Notes: a model not told the origin generated them from the letters alone. Positions 44,830 to 57,542 are shown, counted from the first letter of the stretch. The stretch is DNA of 64,000 nt from Onthophagus taurus (GCF_036711975.1 NC_091966.1:31441501-31505500); one strand, 5' to 3'. Numbers and translations are program-made.

Positions 44830-45460
44830 TATTCAAGGTCTAAATGATTTGAGAATATGTAATGCCTACCATATTCATAAGGGCATAAAAAATTATTATA
44901 GACCATGTTTTGGTATTCCGAGCCACATTATAGGTGATGCAGAGCTCATCATATTGTCCACTCCATCCTTGGTGAAATTATAGAAGATAATAATTTCGGG
45001 CTTGCTCATATCTCTTGTTGATCTTCCTACATGAGCCCAGAATGACATTTTTATACTTTTTTCTTACTTATAACACTATGCTATTTTGTAGCATTTTGTT
45101 GGAATCCAAACATACTAGACTATACAGGATGTTGTCTTATATTCACAAACCCTAGAGTCTGTTTCTTTTGACTGTGCCTAAATATGTGATGTTGTGATTT
45201 TCATAAAGAGTAGTTACACGATCAAAAGATGTGAACCAATTATCGCAAATTATGTTTTTAGATGTACCAGATATTGATGCTATCAATCCCAGAACAATGC
45301 TGGCGAGAATCTAGAGTATATCTTGTTTTGGCATCAACAAATGCAAATATTTTTAGGCATATTTTTTTGGAATATACGACTTAAAAGCACATCTTACAAG
45401 CTTATCGATATCTCTCAAGCTTCTCGTCGATGGTTCTTCGTCGAGCATTCTTACAATTGT
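44830..45460 (-). pseudogene. piggyBac-like transposase fragment
   Basis: Minus-strand readings include 'ERLLDEEPSTRSL' near 45,420, 'NWFTSFDRVTTLYENHNITY' and 'LGTVKRNRL' (45,160-45,240), 'SMFGFQQNATK' (45,090-45,120) and 'KPEIIIFYNFTKDGVDNM' (44,950-45,020), the ordered DDE-region motifs of piggyBac-like transposases. 'FTKDGVDNM' keeps the aspartate of the 'KGGVDTMD' box. It is broken by stops. 44,080-44,830 and 45,470-46,980 contain nothing else I can assign. Confidence 0.65.
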
Positions 45461-46989
45461 TGACAATTTTTATCATCTCTGGTATTCAAGTCATCAAATC
45501 GAATATGGATAAGTACAGAAGAAAACCTTTGTTAAGGCATTGTTACCCGAAATATCTCAACTCCACTTCTATCTCTAATCCACAAATAGGCGGTGTTCAA
45601 TCTGTGACTTTTCAAACATCCAGCTAGATAATGTAAACCCAAAAGTGCCTTTATTTCAACCAAGTCGGTGTTTTCTTACTGCTTACTATTCTTTTGTTTA
45701 TATTTTCAACAATTATGCCCAAAATATCTTTGAAAAAATAGATCCAGAATCAGTTATGGATTAGGCATTTTTTCCATATAGTTTCACTCCTGACGTTTTA
45801 TTACTAGAGGCACATTCTCGGTATTACTATTTGCTTCTTGCTCGGTCTCTGTATTACACAAAGGCGCGTTTACACAAAACATTCCCGAAATATGTCTCAA
45901 ATTAATCTATAGTGGTATCACCGTACGAACAAATAGTGTAGTGAATATTGAGAAAGTACTGTAAGGCTAATTTAGTATTTTGAACCAGGATATTTTGCTA
46001 TGCTGATGTAGGAAGAGTAAAGTTTTTCTTGTACTACATTAGGTAATTTGCTTTGACATAAGTTAGTGTAGGAGATTACATGAGCATTTATGTATGTGTA
46101 TGGATGATATCATTCATAAATCTGAGCTGATATATTTTTCTTGCTAGTTTTTGCATGTATGTAATGGTGTTTCTTGAGATTTTTTCTGGCTTGAGTCTCT
46201 CTTCGTTCTGTTCTTGCTTCTTGCCTTTTATGTTCTTCTTATTCCTATTGCTTTATATCTTTTTGTCATCCTATTTAAATAGAGTTAGATTTCATCTCAT
46301 TTCTGTTTTAGCAAAAAATTAAGTTGGCAACCATATTTAAAAGTTTTTTGATTATCTCTCGAAATATCATAGATTGTAGTAAGACTTTTTGAGTAATATA
46401 TTTAGATATAAATTTTAAATTGTCACAGATATCATTATAACGGAAACCTCACCAAATTGGTATAAAGTAAAATGGGGTTAACATGTTTATGTTAAAAAAA
46501 AAATATGTATAACTTTAACACCTTAACGCAAAATCGACTAAATATCACTAAATAATTATGAGCAATCATTAAAATGTCATTAATGCCAAAGTAACACTCC
46601 CACCATGAAAATTAGGCCAATCTTAAAAATGTGCGACTGTAATTCTTTTGATGATTATAAATAATACGTTTTAAAGATTATTTATATAACTAGTGGTGTA
46701 ATTAGAGTTTATGTTTTATATTAATTTAAATATAATCTGTAAATAGTTGAATTGCTACTACAAGGTTCATTGTTGAATGTACGAATTAATGTTAACAAAA
46801 CGAAATTTGCGTATCTAATCCAAATGTTTACAAGAATAGAATCGGTTTCTCCAGTATCAGAGGCTCGATTATACGTTGATACAACACAGTGAGAATAGAA
46901 GCTACACATAAGGGTTTCTCCTATTTGGCAAATATACACATTCGTGAGTTGTAATTTACGGTCCACATTAAAGGATTTTTAAAATTGGA

Positions 46990-47078
46990 TTTAAGTTGTA
47001 TTTATATAAGCGCGACATCACGTGTAACCGGTTAGTTGTGGACTTGCTGGCGACCGTGAACGTACACACGAAGAAGTG
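46990..47078 (+). promoter_or_regulatory. TATA-type core promoter and candidate first exon
   Basis: TATATAAG at 47,003-47,010 is followed about 30 bp later by an initiator-like GGTTAGTTG (47,031-47,039), the correct spacing for an insect TATA-Inr promoter. The sequence between and after is unusually rich in CG for this window. The presumed transcript runs about 45 nt and meets a donor, AAGTG|GTAAAT (GT at 47,079). No start codon lies in it, so it would be an untranslated first exon of a plus-strand gene further right. Confidence 0.4.
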
Positions 47079-47079
47079 G

Positions 47080-48268
47080 TAAATAATTGATTATTATTTT
47101 TTTTTTAATTACAAATTAGTTAGAACAATTAAGAAGAAAAATCGTAAAAAGAATTATTGATTATATAAAAAAAATATTATTAAAAATTAATTAATTGAAT
47201 AGTAAATTTTTTGAAATAAAAAAATTTAAGATGTGTGTTTTAATATGTCGTAAAAAATTGATGTTTAAAACGTGACAGATATAAAATCTGATTGATATTT
47301 ATCATTTTATCGCCTCAAAACGATTTCTATCTGATACGATTGCGTAAAAGTGTTGATGTTCATTGATGTATTTATGAGCATCTCTTCTGATTTTGATCAA
47401 AGATGTAATAAATAAAATCTGTTTACTATAACGAGTATTATTATTGATCTTTCAATTTTTTTTTAACTCGTAATATTTTTTACCCAGGGTAAATCTTTTT
47501 CTATTTAAGTCTTTTTATAAAAAACGTATGCATAAACGTTGTCGTAAGCATTGTTTAAAATTAAGTTATAGCTGAGAAAAGGAGCACTTGTTCTTTAAAT
47601 TAACGTAAATTTCTTGGCTTGAATAGTGTTGGACATGTTATATTTGTCTCGAACTCTATACACCTGTTCGTAAACATTCGTAAAAATTCATTAATTTAAT
47701 GTAAAGATAGAAATTTTTTGGGTCGATAAATTTTTATTACTTCATTGTAAAATATTTTTATTTACTTCTAATAAAAGAGTTAATTGCTTCTTATATCATA
47801 TATCATGTTAACATCAAAAATAACATCTTACGCATGCTTTTAATTTTTTCAGGCATTTTTGTAATAATTAAGGTAAATTATTAATGGACTACACATCCTT
47901 AAAGAAATCAGTTTACACTTACAATTACTTACTTTACCATTACTAATAATATTGATAAGAATACAATAATATCCACTTATAATGAACCCCTTTATAGTGA
48001 ACTTCCGCTTATTGTAGTCCGTAAGGGTTAATTATAAGCTGACATCACAGTATAGGATTATTAATTAACATTCATAAAATATTTATTTTTGAATTTTGTT
48101 GTGGTGTAAAATGAACCGGGTCATGTTTTTTTGTTATAACTTTAAACCATGTTAATAATCTATATTAGTTAAGTTGTACTTAATATACAATTTTTCTTAT
48201 TGCAATTGTAAATTCAAACAATGTAGTAATAGGATTTTGGTCTTGGAATTTTTTTTAACAAGTTATGG
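47080..48268. other. AT-rich non-coding stretch
   Basis: No exon, transposon protein or repeat that I can support. If 46,990-47,078 is a first exon, this is intron. Confidence 0.35.
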
Positions 48269-48269
48269 T

Positions 48270-49203
48270 TTTATGTGTTGAAATAATACAGAAAGGGAAA
48301 AAAGTAGTTTATGTAATTGTGCATAAACATGACACTATATATGTAATAATTATATAACAAACATATATACAAAGATTTCTCCTTCGAAAAATAACGATCC
48401 AAAGAAATTTGCCTTGTTCTTTGCTGGAGAATTTGACGAAAATGTGCCATTACAATATCATTTAAAATTTCTACTACTCTGGTATTGTTAATTGTTTTGT
48501 CCAGGTGATGTTTTTCAATAAAAGTCTGCACATTCTTCCACTTACTGCAAATATCCTTTTATTTTAACAGTTAAAGCATTTGGCTCGTCATGTTCTTCTG
48601 CTGAATGCTCTTCCTCCACAGCTTTTACCTGCTCAAGTTGCAATTCCTTCTCAAATTCTTTTGCTAATGTTTACATGTTTTGTACCATATCTGCCTCCTC
48701 CACAAAGTCTTTAAAATATCTGTCACGTACAGAAGTTGGCTAAAGTTTTCTTCATGCTGGCGGCAATGTACGGCAAAAGATATTGTTCCAGGCTTTATCA
48801 ATGAAATTTATGCAGTGGATAATATTAAAATGATTATTCCAGAAATCGTGCTGGATCAATCTGTATCATTAGTCACCTGGAAACAGCGTGAAAAAAGAGC
48901 TTTCGGATATATCTTCTTAAAGTTTGAAATTACTTGCTCATCCATTGACTGTAATAAGGGTATGGTGTTACGTGACAGAAATTTGATCTTAATGATGTTG
49001 TATACAGGATCAAGGTCTCCTTTAATATTTGGAGGATGAGCATTAGCATTGTCCATAAGTAGCACATATTTAAGAGGCAGTTTCTTTTCCTCAATATGTG
49101 TTTTAACAGAAGGAGCAAACACGTCATTCAACAAAATACGTATCATATTGGGTTGCTGCTGGAGTCTTTGCTGTGCGTAGGGTTTTATGTACTTTCCCTC
49201 CAT
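48270..49203 (-). pseudogene. Pogo/Tigger-like transposase C-terminal half
   Basis: The minus-strand frame 48,856-49,203 reads 'LPLKYVLLMDNANAHPPNI' and 'SRNTIPLLQSMDEQVISNFK', matching the Tigger/jerky DDE_1 motifs (LLLDNAPSH; P.NTTS..QPMDQGVI..FK). The second catalytic aspartate ('LLMDNA') and the 'MD' following are kept. Further downstream 'NHFNIIHCINFIDKAWN' and 'RYFKDF' follow with frameshifts, the usual C-terminal region. No N-terminal DNA-binding domain is present. Confidence 0.75.
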
Positions 49204-49206
49204 GAT

Positions 49207-49310
49207 AAAAGTTATTGGTACCTAGCATTTTTCGTTTTATTTTGATTTTAAGTTTTTTTTTGGCAAATTTCACCCTGCTCTTTAAAACCTCATTTCTTAG
49301 CCAAATTTCA
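49207..49310. repeat. Repeat shared with 7,506-7,610
   Basis: GTTATTGGTACCTAGCATTT at 49,208 and at about 7,506 starts an about 100-bp block in both places, continuing with TTCGTTTT, a TTTTTTTGG run and CTGCTCTTTAAA / ATGCTCTTTAAA. At 7.5 kb it lies inside the 7,267-8,578 element, so this may be a fragment of the same family. It starts 4 bp after the Tigger-like frame. Confidence 0.7.
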
Positions 49311-49599
49311 ATATATCTACATAACCTTCTTAAAAAATTATAATTTATGAGTGGAATTCGTTCACGATTTGTATTGGAGTGATTTTATTAACGGTTTTTT
49401 GTATTTTCGTTATTTATTAATATTATATAATTATGAGTTGTATCTATGAATCGACTCGCTTAATATTCTTTTTATAGCTTTCTAATTGCGAAATTAATGA
49501 TTTCTATGCAAAATTATTTTTCATAATTAAAATACTTACTTATTAAAATACTACTTTCGTGTGAGGTTAACCTGTTTTTAAGAGACATAAAATATGTGT

Positions 49600-49930
49600 T
49601 ATGTGTTATGGACCTTTACAAGAGGCGATATTTGAGAATAGGCGAGATATTAACATCAAGATATATGATAATCTCAGGAAGAATCAAGGATTCCTGATAA
49701 ACAATACGATAAGAACTGATTAGCAACTATTGATCGGTCCTTGTCCATTGGAAATTTTGATTAACTTAATGTTCAAAATTTCCGAATTGCTGAAAATTCA
49801 TTAAGGTTATATAAATTTTAAGATAAACACTGCATGAAGCAGTGTTGCTTTCAAGGCTTTTGATGTGCTAAATCATGATTATTCATGACCACCTGCAATC
49901 GATTAAAAATAAGTATATCTATGTGTTGTA
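49600..49930 (+). pseudogene. Tiny LINE RT remnant
   Basis: Around 49,853-49,890 the plus strand reads 'FKAFDVLNHD', like the RT motif SKAFDVLNHDLL. Little else is preserved. 49,930-51,980 contains no feature I can name. Confidence 0.35.
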
Positions 49931-51991
49931 TATTCTTATTTTGAAACTAAATTATTAATATTACGTTAATAATATTTAGATTAACCGTCTTGAAATGGTT
50001 GAGGATCTGCGAATAACATTTTATATTGAGGACGACTAAAGATTTCTATTTGAGCGTTTAATACGGTATCTTTACTTCAGTAATTTCATTCTAGTATCAT
50101 CAAAGTCTAATGCTTGACTGACTTTATCAAATGTTCTTAAAGTATTTATTTTCAGTATGATGGAGTTTACTCAATCAGAGGACAGCAATATTTGAGTTGT
50201 ATTAGCTACATGGTCACCAATCTATCCTGAATGTCTTTCTGACAATCGAATTCATTCTTCGAATCGTTTATTTTAAGTAATTTTGCTGTTCCCAGACTGA
50301 TGTTGTTAATAGAACATATGGTATGGATGATTTATATGATAACAACTCCCTATACTTTTCATTGTATGGGCCATTAAATCTAAGATTGATCTAATAGTAA
50401 AATTTACATTGAATTGTTATTTTTTGCAACATATATTGAGGTCTACAACATATATGAAATTTTTTAAACTCCATTTCTTTATGAAATAATTTTATTTTAT
50501 TTAATATTACTTAATCTTTTTGTATTATATACTATGAATTAAAGAAAAATGAGATGTAACCGTTTTTGAGATCGCATTTCATGAACGATTATTCTAAATA
50601 GGACAATATACATTCAATATTTTATTAAGGTTTTTAGTATTTGATCCTCCGCAGTTATAACTGAAGGCACTGGTTTAAGCTGCATGACATAACCTCTTGT
50701 AAACCTTTACCACCTTCAGCTTTGTGCCATATGTGTGAATATCCAAATTGCAGCTTCAAAACAGTTGCAAGTAATACATCTTAAGGCATGTTAAAGGTGT
50801 GGCTTCTGTTGCTGCTTCTTGCTTAAGATGTTGTCCATGTTCTTTTGGTAGAGGCACACCATCTTGGGATGATGAATAATAAGCTTTTTCTGTATTTTGT
50901 CGGAACATTTATTTACTCTTGCATTCCAAATTGGAGTCGGTCCAAATATTTTCAATAATATATTTCAAATATTATCCATTTTGTGCGAAATCTGCAGAAA
51001 TATCTAAATGATATTTGACATTTAATAATACCTCACGTATTCCAACTACAAAGAAAAATACTAAGAACTGTTGGACTGGCAGGGCATAGATTGAAACTAC
51101 TGCTGAATCCAGCTGAGTGCTTTTCAGCACCCACTCATAAATTTAAACGATATGTTGGTGAAATCGTTTTGAACTACCTACATACCCTCTTATTTTGCAA
51201 TTTTATGGAAATCCTTTTGGATTTTTTCTCCATCACCTTTATTTTCTGGAAATCCCAACGCTTCATGTTTAATATATGGAAGCTTCTACAGTTGTTGTCA
51301 TATCACTAATTTCACGAATAACGTTTTTGTTTTAATAGTAATTTCTCAACAGTAACATTTCTGTCTTTCTATAAGGTTAACAATTTTTGTGGATCGTTTA
51401 AAAACGTGAAAAATTTGATTTAAAATATTTCGTAAGAATCAAATTTCCACACCTTGTTCTCATAGAAAGGAAATATCTGATGATCTAAACATCTTGATCC
51501 ATTGTGTTGATCATACTTTTTGCAGCTGTTCTCGTACCCATTTCATCTTAACATTGATTTTTTGGTAGCTTTCACTTCTTTCTTATATATTTTCTGATTT
51601 CCAGAGATTTCGACTCACAACTCTAGGGCACTTTAGATTGTTAGATATCGTTGTTGCCAAATTGTATTGATTGGTGAGCGATACGCATCTCTCCATCGCT
51701 CCTTAAACATATCAAGTATTACTTCTCCTCTATTTCTAGTACCCTGACTGATGATTGGTCGAAAAGCATATCCTACTTGTTATAACAAGTGAGTACAGAA
51801 TAACATAATTTCTGCAGTAATTTATTTCTATGGCTATGATAAGAATTCTTGAGGCATACTGTTGTATTGTGAGTCTAGAAGAAGTGTCCGTAAATATGAA
51901 AAGTTTTTAGATATAAAAATAATGATAGCTCTGATTGCAGATAGCGGCAAAGTTTTTTGTAGGTTCAACAAATCGTCTTAATACCTTAAGG

Positions 51992-54060
51992 CAGTGTTCT
52001 TCAACCTTTGTCATTGCGCGGTACTCTTTTTCGAGACAATTTTTTTATGGAACCCTTCGTACAGTAACACACCTAGATTTGATTTTACGGATTGATGTGT
52101 CATATTATAATTACATGTTGTGAACAAGATGCGACTCTGCCTTCGTTGTAAAAACTCTATACAAGAGTAACTAACTTGTGTTTATTCAAACAAAAAGATA
52201 AATTTTCCTTATAAAATATAAATATGTCATAGTAATAGATAAATACTTATAAATTGATAAAGACTTTGTTGAGCTTGTTTATTACTGCACAATTTATCAA
52301 TATCTGGATGAATCGATGTTAATTGGAGACGCATATCATTTTCAGCATCAAGTCGATTTCTATACTTCGTTTTTGTAGCGACGTATGTGGAAAAGGATTT
52401 CTCACAGCGATAGGTTGTTACGATTCTTTTACAGCGCGTTTGGAAATTTCCGGATATTCATCCAATAATTTTATCCAAAATGGAGTAATGCCATCATGTG
52501 CAAATGTAGATTTTAATGTGGTGTCGGTAATACGTATATCTATAAGTTGTTCTCTTTCCTTAATTGTGGTGTGGAAAGTATCCACACCACTGCACTTATT
52601 TTAATGATTTGCAACCCAACTTAAATTATTGCAAGTAAGGGGAAAATATTCTGGTCGAATACGATATTATTGGTTGCTAAGAAATCGTTTAAATTAGCAA
52701 AACATGGTGTACTATTTTTGGTGACGCATTCCTCCCAAGGCGTGAATTAAAAGTTTATCGAATTTACTTTGCTATCGACCTTAAAAATTGTAGTATATGA
52801 TCCTCGAAGTGAAAGATTAACGTCGTTCAGGTACTAAAATATGTCTGCAAGGTTGGCTAAATTTTGAAACCAACTAGTGTCATTAAGTTTTCTAGAATTC
52901 ACAGTTAAAAAGATACGAAGTTCATCAAGCAATTCCTAGAATCGGTTTAGAACCTTTCCCTTCAATAACCATCTTACATCAGTATGAAGAAAGAGATTTT
53001 TATGTAAGCTTTCAGGTCATCACACAATAGGGTAAATACCCTGGCATTTAAGGGTCTGGATTTGATGAAATTAACCAATTTAACAGCGTCATTAAGAACT
53101 TCTTGCAGAGCAGTTGGTATCCGTTTAAGAGCGAGAGCATGGCGATGAAGTGCTAATACGCCCTTTACGACACCAACCATACCTTTGGCTCCATCACTAC
53201 ATATATGGTAGCATAAATTCCAAGAAATTGAATATTTTTCAAAGTTTAAGTAAATTAAATATTTCTTCACATGTTGTTTGAACTGGCAAAGCTTTACATA
53301 AAAGCATATCTTCCTTAAAAGAGGATTCGTGTATGTATTTAACGAAAATTAACAAAATTGCTAATCCAGCCACATCTGTAGATTCCTCCATTTGTAAAGT
53401 ACACCCTCTTTAGCGTGTTTCAAACCATTCACTAGTTCCGCTTCGCAGAAATCTGACATGTCTTTAATTCGTCGTGAAATCGTCGTATCAGATAATGGGA
53501 GGTCAATTTTGATTGCAAATTTTTCACCAATCATGGATGTGATTAAATCTTTTGCACAAGGTTTAATCCATTTTTCTGCTATCATATAAGCTTCGCCTTG
53601 TTTGCCTTCGCCTTTGAACATACCTTTCAAAGGTATTCCTTTTCTGATTTAGTTTAATACATTTTCTTTTAAAATATTTGCTTTTACCTTTCAAAGGCGG
53701 ATGTTTAATTTCCAAGTAACTCTTTAACTTTGCAGGATTTAAACTGCTGTTGTTCACTAATTGTTCATATATTACACAAAACCCATTTGGCTCATTTTTA
53801 TCGCCAATCCAAGTAAATCCAAGTAAGTCTTCATCATACATTCGTTTTTTTCGGCTTGTTAATCCAGACTTATTTTCTTCTCCACTGTTATCCGTTGGGT
53901 TTAATGTTGGCGAAAAACTGGTCGAACAAGAAACTTCGTCAAGAACTATAGTATTGACTCGTGGAACCCCTAAAGTGTTTGTTGCGGAACACAGGTTGAA
54001 GAACACTTCGTTTTTGTATTTTATGAAAACCCAATTACAAATTCTAAGCCTCAAAAAGTG
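51992..54060 (-). pseudogene. hAT-like transposase (ZBED5/SCAND3-type), decayed, with one terminal repeat
   Basis: The minus-strand order is: a BED-like finger 'KKRMYDEDLLGFTWIGD' with a degenerate 'CVIY' (should be C..C) and 'LKSYLEIKHP' (H changed to Y) at about 53,700-53,860; 'MIAEKWIKPCAKDLITSM' and 'LSDTTISRRIKDMSDFCEAE' (53,440-53,590); 'ICSDGAKGMVGVVKGVLAL' and 'LQEVLNDAVKLVNFIKSRPL' (53,060-53,210); and a C-terminal dimerisation part 'DGITPFWIKLLDEYPEISKR' near 52,450-52,510. CAGTGTTCTTCAACC at 51,992 followed by GCGCGGTAC is a typical hAT terminal repeat. A second CACTG sits at 54,221-54,225, but the flanking 8-mers differ. Stops and frameshifts show the copy is inactive. Confidence 0.75.
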
Positions 54061-54589
54061 CGTTTACAATATAAGAACAAATGCGTCTCTACATATTTAT
54101 ACCACAACTCTGTTAATCGTTTCTCAATGGTTATCGCAAAAATTAACAAACGCACTTCCTTTTACTGCTTCCTCTAAAATGTTCGGTTAAATTTTAGTCG
54201 AAGCCGAAAATTCTGTCCAACACTGCTGATAATGAGCTCAGCATTAAAGTTTACAAAAAAAAATCGTTCGATGTTATTTATGTTAAACCTTTTCTAGCAT
54301 ATATAATTGTTAGGTTATATATTTGTAATGAAAATTTAAAAACAATCATAACAACAATTATTTTATAAATTATTATAACTTTTTCTTATCTTTTTTTCCT
54401 ATTCTTATCAAAAAATTTTAACAAACCTCATCCATAACAATACAAAAAGTAGTCTACGGGTTTTATCTGACAATAAATACCGATAATAAAATCGAAAACG
54501 ACACATTGTATCGTTATGAAAGTTTGAGAAAAGTTCGCAAAAATTATTTTTATAAGACTGTTTATATTCAAAATAATTAGTGAAACAAA

Positions 54590-54790
54590 TAATTTTTTTT
54601 TAGGCTTTAAATCGCCGTTCTTCGTCGGTCCGGCTTTTTCCGGCACAGCGACGGAAAAGCAAGGTGTCAACATTCGTCGATTTCTTCGTTTCCTGGAAAA
54701 GGGAAAAGTCGCGACGTCGGACATAGGATACCCCATGTTGACGCAAATATTATTCGCAATCACCAGACTTGGAAGATCGCCCAGAAAAAA
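54590..54790 (+). promoter_or_regulatory. CpG-richer promoter region upstream of the 54,953 exon
   Basis: In an otherwise AT-rich region this stretch has many CG dinucleotides (for example GTCGGTCCGGC, GCGACGGAAAAG, GTCGCGACGTCGGAC) and no transposon similarity. It lies 160-360 bp before a start codon and a coding first exon. The 111-residue minus-strand frame across it does not resemble a protein. A promoter plus 5' UTR is the simplest reading. Confidence 0.5.
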
Positions 54791-54952
54791 AATCGAATTG
54801 GGTCGTTACCCATAAAAAACATTTAAGTTGTTTAGAAATTGAAAAACAAATTTCGGAGACATTAATTAAAAGAAAATAAGTGAACTGGACACACAAAACT
54901 AAAAGTGTTTAAATTTTTGTTTTAATTTTGTTGGTGTTTTTTTTTTTTAATT

Positions 54953-55024
54953 ATGAGTGATAACGCGAACAAGAATACTTTAAGGAAGTTATCTTTCCTT
55001 GGGTTTAACACCGGAAGCAACGCG
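54953..55024 (+). CDS. Probable first coding exon of a large plus-strand gene (variant A)
   Basis: ATG at 54,953 opens 24 codons, 'MSDNANKNTLRKLSFLGFNT' then GSNA, ending exactly in phase 0 at a strong donor GCG|GTAAGT (55,025). The peptide is polar, serine/asparagine-rich and basic, with no signal peptide. Together with the CpG-richer upstream region this looks like a first coding exon of an alternatively started gene. I do not recognise the protein. The downstream exon is not in the window, and the following 925 bp contain no other exon. The second candidate first exon at 63,592 also ends in phase 0, so both could splice to one common exon. Confidence 0.5.
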
Positions 55025-55026
55025 GT

Positions 55027-55950
55027 AAGTTAATTTATTCTGTATATTCTTTTAATTAACATTATAATTAAGACCTTTAAAACTTTAATGATGCTCTAAT
55101 TTATGTTCATTTTATGCTAATTTTAGTCGCGATTGTTCCAAAATCCATTCAACCATGTATATTCTGATAGTAATCAATCAATAATATCTAGATAGTTGAT
55201 AAAAATAGTTTAAATTATAAGGATCTTTTAAATGATATCATCGTGATTTTCGAAATCACTGATAAAAATCTAAATCAATTTTTATCTTTAAATATCTTAC
55301 CTAAAATCTTGAACCTTCGAGAGTTTAAGTCTAAAGTACTTTAGTAAATTGAGTTCATAAAAATCAATTACTAGATTTTGTTTCTGACGAATATAAAAAT
55401 ATTAAATTTTTATAAAAAAGTTATATTTTCAATGACCTTAATTGAAAATAATTGAAATCAGATTAAGATTTAATTATATTTTTGGACATTAGAACGTGTT
55501 TTTTGCACCATTGCAAAACACAATCTTCACGTGATTGTTTAGTCGTAAAATTTCCACTGAAACGACATACTTTCTCTTCAAACCTGTCGATCTTTGATAC
55601 AAAAACATTGTACAAGAACCCCACACAACGGTTTTCTATAATTATCACGTGCACGATTTCTCAACATCCGACGCTATTTTTATACGCATTTTGAACTTAT
55701 TCAACAATTTTTACATATTTCTTTTATTTATTTCGCGTATAATATGATTTATATAACATATTAAACCTTAAAGTGTTTTTTAATTTTCAAGCCAAACATT
55801 TTTAAATAGAAATATTAAATAAAATTTATAAACTTATTTCTAAGATTTAACAAAAGTTTTCATCCTCATAAGAAAGTATAGGAAACAAAGTTTTGTTATG
55901 GTGCCTATTTCTATTTCTTAAGAAACTACGCCCAGCAGAACAATTAATTG
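55027..55950. other. Presumed intron, no feature recognised
   Basis: AT-rich. Open frames of 63-70 codons on both strands at about 55,463-55,694 are complementary to each other and resemble nothing known. Confidence 0.35.
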
Positions 55951-55957
55951 CATTAAT

Positions 55958-57480
55958 GTTATTATTATTATTATTGTTGCCGGGCTGAGGGGAGCGACCC
56001 CTCTTGTTACCGCCACTTATAAGATTTATTGTAACTTTAGCCCTCTAAAAATGTAGAGCAAATGTAGGTCCTTGATGAACCTTAGTATTGCCCTGAGGTC
56101 TTGAACCTTTATGTCGGTAGGTGTTAAGAGAGTTTTACCGAAAATTTTGTGTCTTAGACCGGTCTCTGGCGACGCAGTTGCACAGTATATGTTCAGCTGT
56201 TTCTGACTCGTCGTTGCAAAGTCGAAAAGTTTGATCCTCAGCTTGTCCAATGTGGAAGAGGTGGTATTTTAGGAGCGCATGGCAAGTCAGGTAACCTGAG
56301 AGCGTCCTTAGATCCCCTTTGCTGAGGCATAAAACCTCTTTGGTTTTGTTTTGCGACGGAGTTATCATAGTCTTCGCTTGTCTGTGACCTAGAAGTTCTT
56401 TCCAGCGTAAGGGTACCTTTGAGACCTCCCAATTGTTGATTATTTGTTTTAGGTGGCTTTTTTGTAGTCCACAACCAGGTTGGGGTGCAATGAAGGGCGT
56501 GTTCGCTGCCTCTCTGGCCAGCTTGTCCGCCTTCTCATTGCCTTCAATGTTGCTGTGACCTAGAACCTACCTCTCAGGTTGCTGGTATACTTTCTGATCA
56601 GTGCGGAGTCACACGTGTAGGCCTGAATTGCCTTTAAGGGCCGCCTTAAACTGTCTGTGAAAATGTTTATCGATGCACCTTTCTGTCCTTTCTGTAGGTT
56701 CAAAGCGGTGCAGAAGTTTATCTCAAGAACTTCTGCTTGGAAAATTGTTATGTCCGAGCTGAGGGGCAATTTAATGTGGCTATTTGATACCCATACTTAC
56801 TCCGGATCTAACTGTCTTTGAAGCATCGGTGTAGTCTTTTTAGTTGAGGGCCACCCTTTGGCCAATCATCCCTGCTTCTAAATATTACCTTATACGGCTG
56901 GTTGAAATTGTATTCTGTGTCGGTATAAGGTCCGTTTTAATTTCAATCGGGTGATTTAGACATGGGTCCTTGAGGATTTCGAGGTGTCCTCTGAGGTTAC
57001 CCTGCATCAACTTGAGTGAAGAAACTATTTTCAGTGATAAGGCACTTGAAGCTTTACCCTTTTGTATATATAAATGGAGCGGTAAATGGAGCGGTGTTAC
57101 ACCGAGTAGGGCTTCAATGAGCCATTCGTGGTTTGAGACCCCAGTTCCTTCCTAGGAGCCTGCGGCAAATCTGGTTTGCCATGATGGCGTTTTTCCCCGA
57201 CTTATCTAAGTGTGAGTTCCAGTTTAGTTTACTGTCTAGTATTACCCCTAGGTATTTAACTTGGGTAACTGTTTTGAGGTTAATAGTTCTGCTTTCAATG
57301 GAGGGTGCTTTTATTTGTAGCTTCCTTCTCCAAGTGAGAGACTATTTTGATTTTATTTGGATTGGTGCTGAGCCCATTGCTTCTACACCAAGTACTGGTG
57401 AGTAGTAGTGCTTTCTGCATTAGTTGAGTTATGATTGTATATATTGTATTAATGTTACAAAGAGCTTCCTTTTCTGTGCA
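55958..57480 (-). pseudogene. I/R1-type LINE 3' half with RNase H, minus strand
   Basis: Minus-strand order: the post-RT region around 57,030-57,130 ('VWW'-type and 'LQRTAL.VTGA' family positions, shifted), 'DITIFQAEVLEINFCTALNL' and 'INIFTDSLRRPLKAIQAYT' (RNase H, 56,600-56,750), 'GHRQAKTMITPSQ' near 56,370-56,390, 'LSGYLTCHALLKYHLFHIGQ' and 'FRLCNDESETAEHILCNC' (56,170-56,310). The 3' UTR ends in an ATT/AAT repeat at 55,958-55,976, preceded by the GAGGGGAGCGACCCCTC hairpin at about 55,987-56,003. Frameshifts are numerous. Confidence 0.75.
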
Positions 57481-57542
57481 GACTGAACTGTAAGGTTTTT
57501 CAATTCTGGATAGCTGAGACAGAATAGCACCATGTGTATGAT

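Noticed and set aside
53750..54190. 146-codon plus-strand frame
   Set aside because: Antisense to the hAT-like BED-finger region, which carries the recognisable motifs.
56970..57405. Plus-strand frames over the LINE
   Set aside because: Complement of the minus-strand RT/RNase H region.
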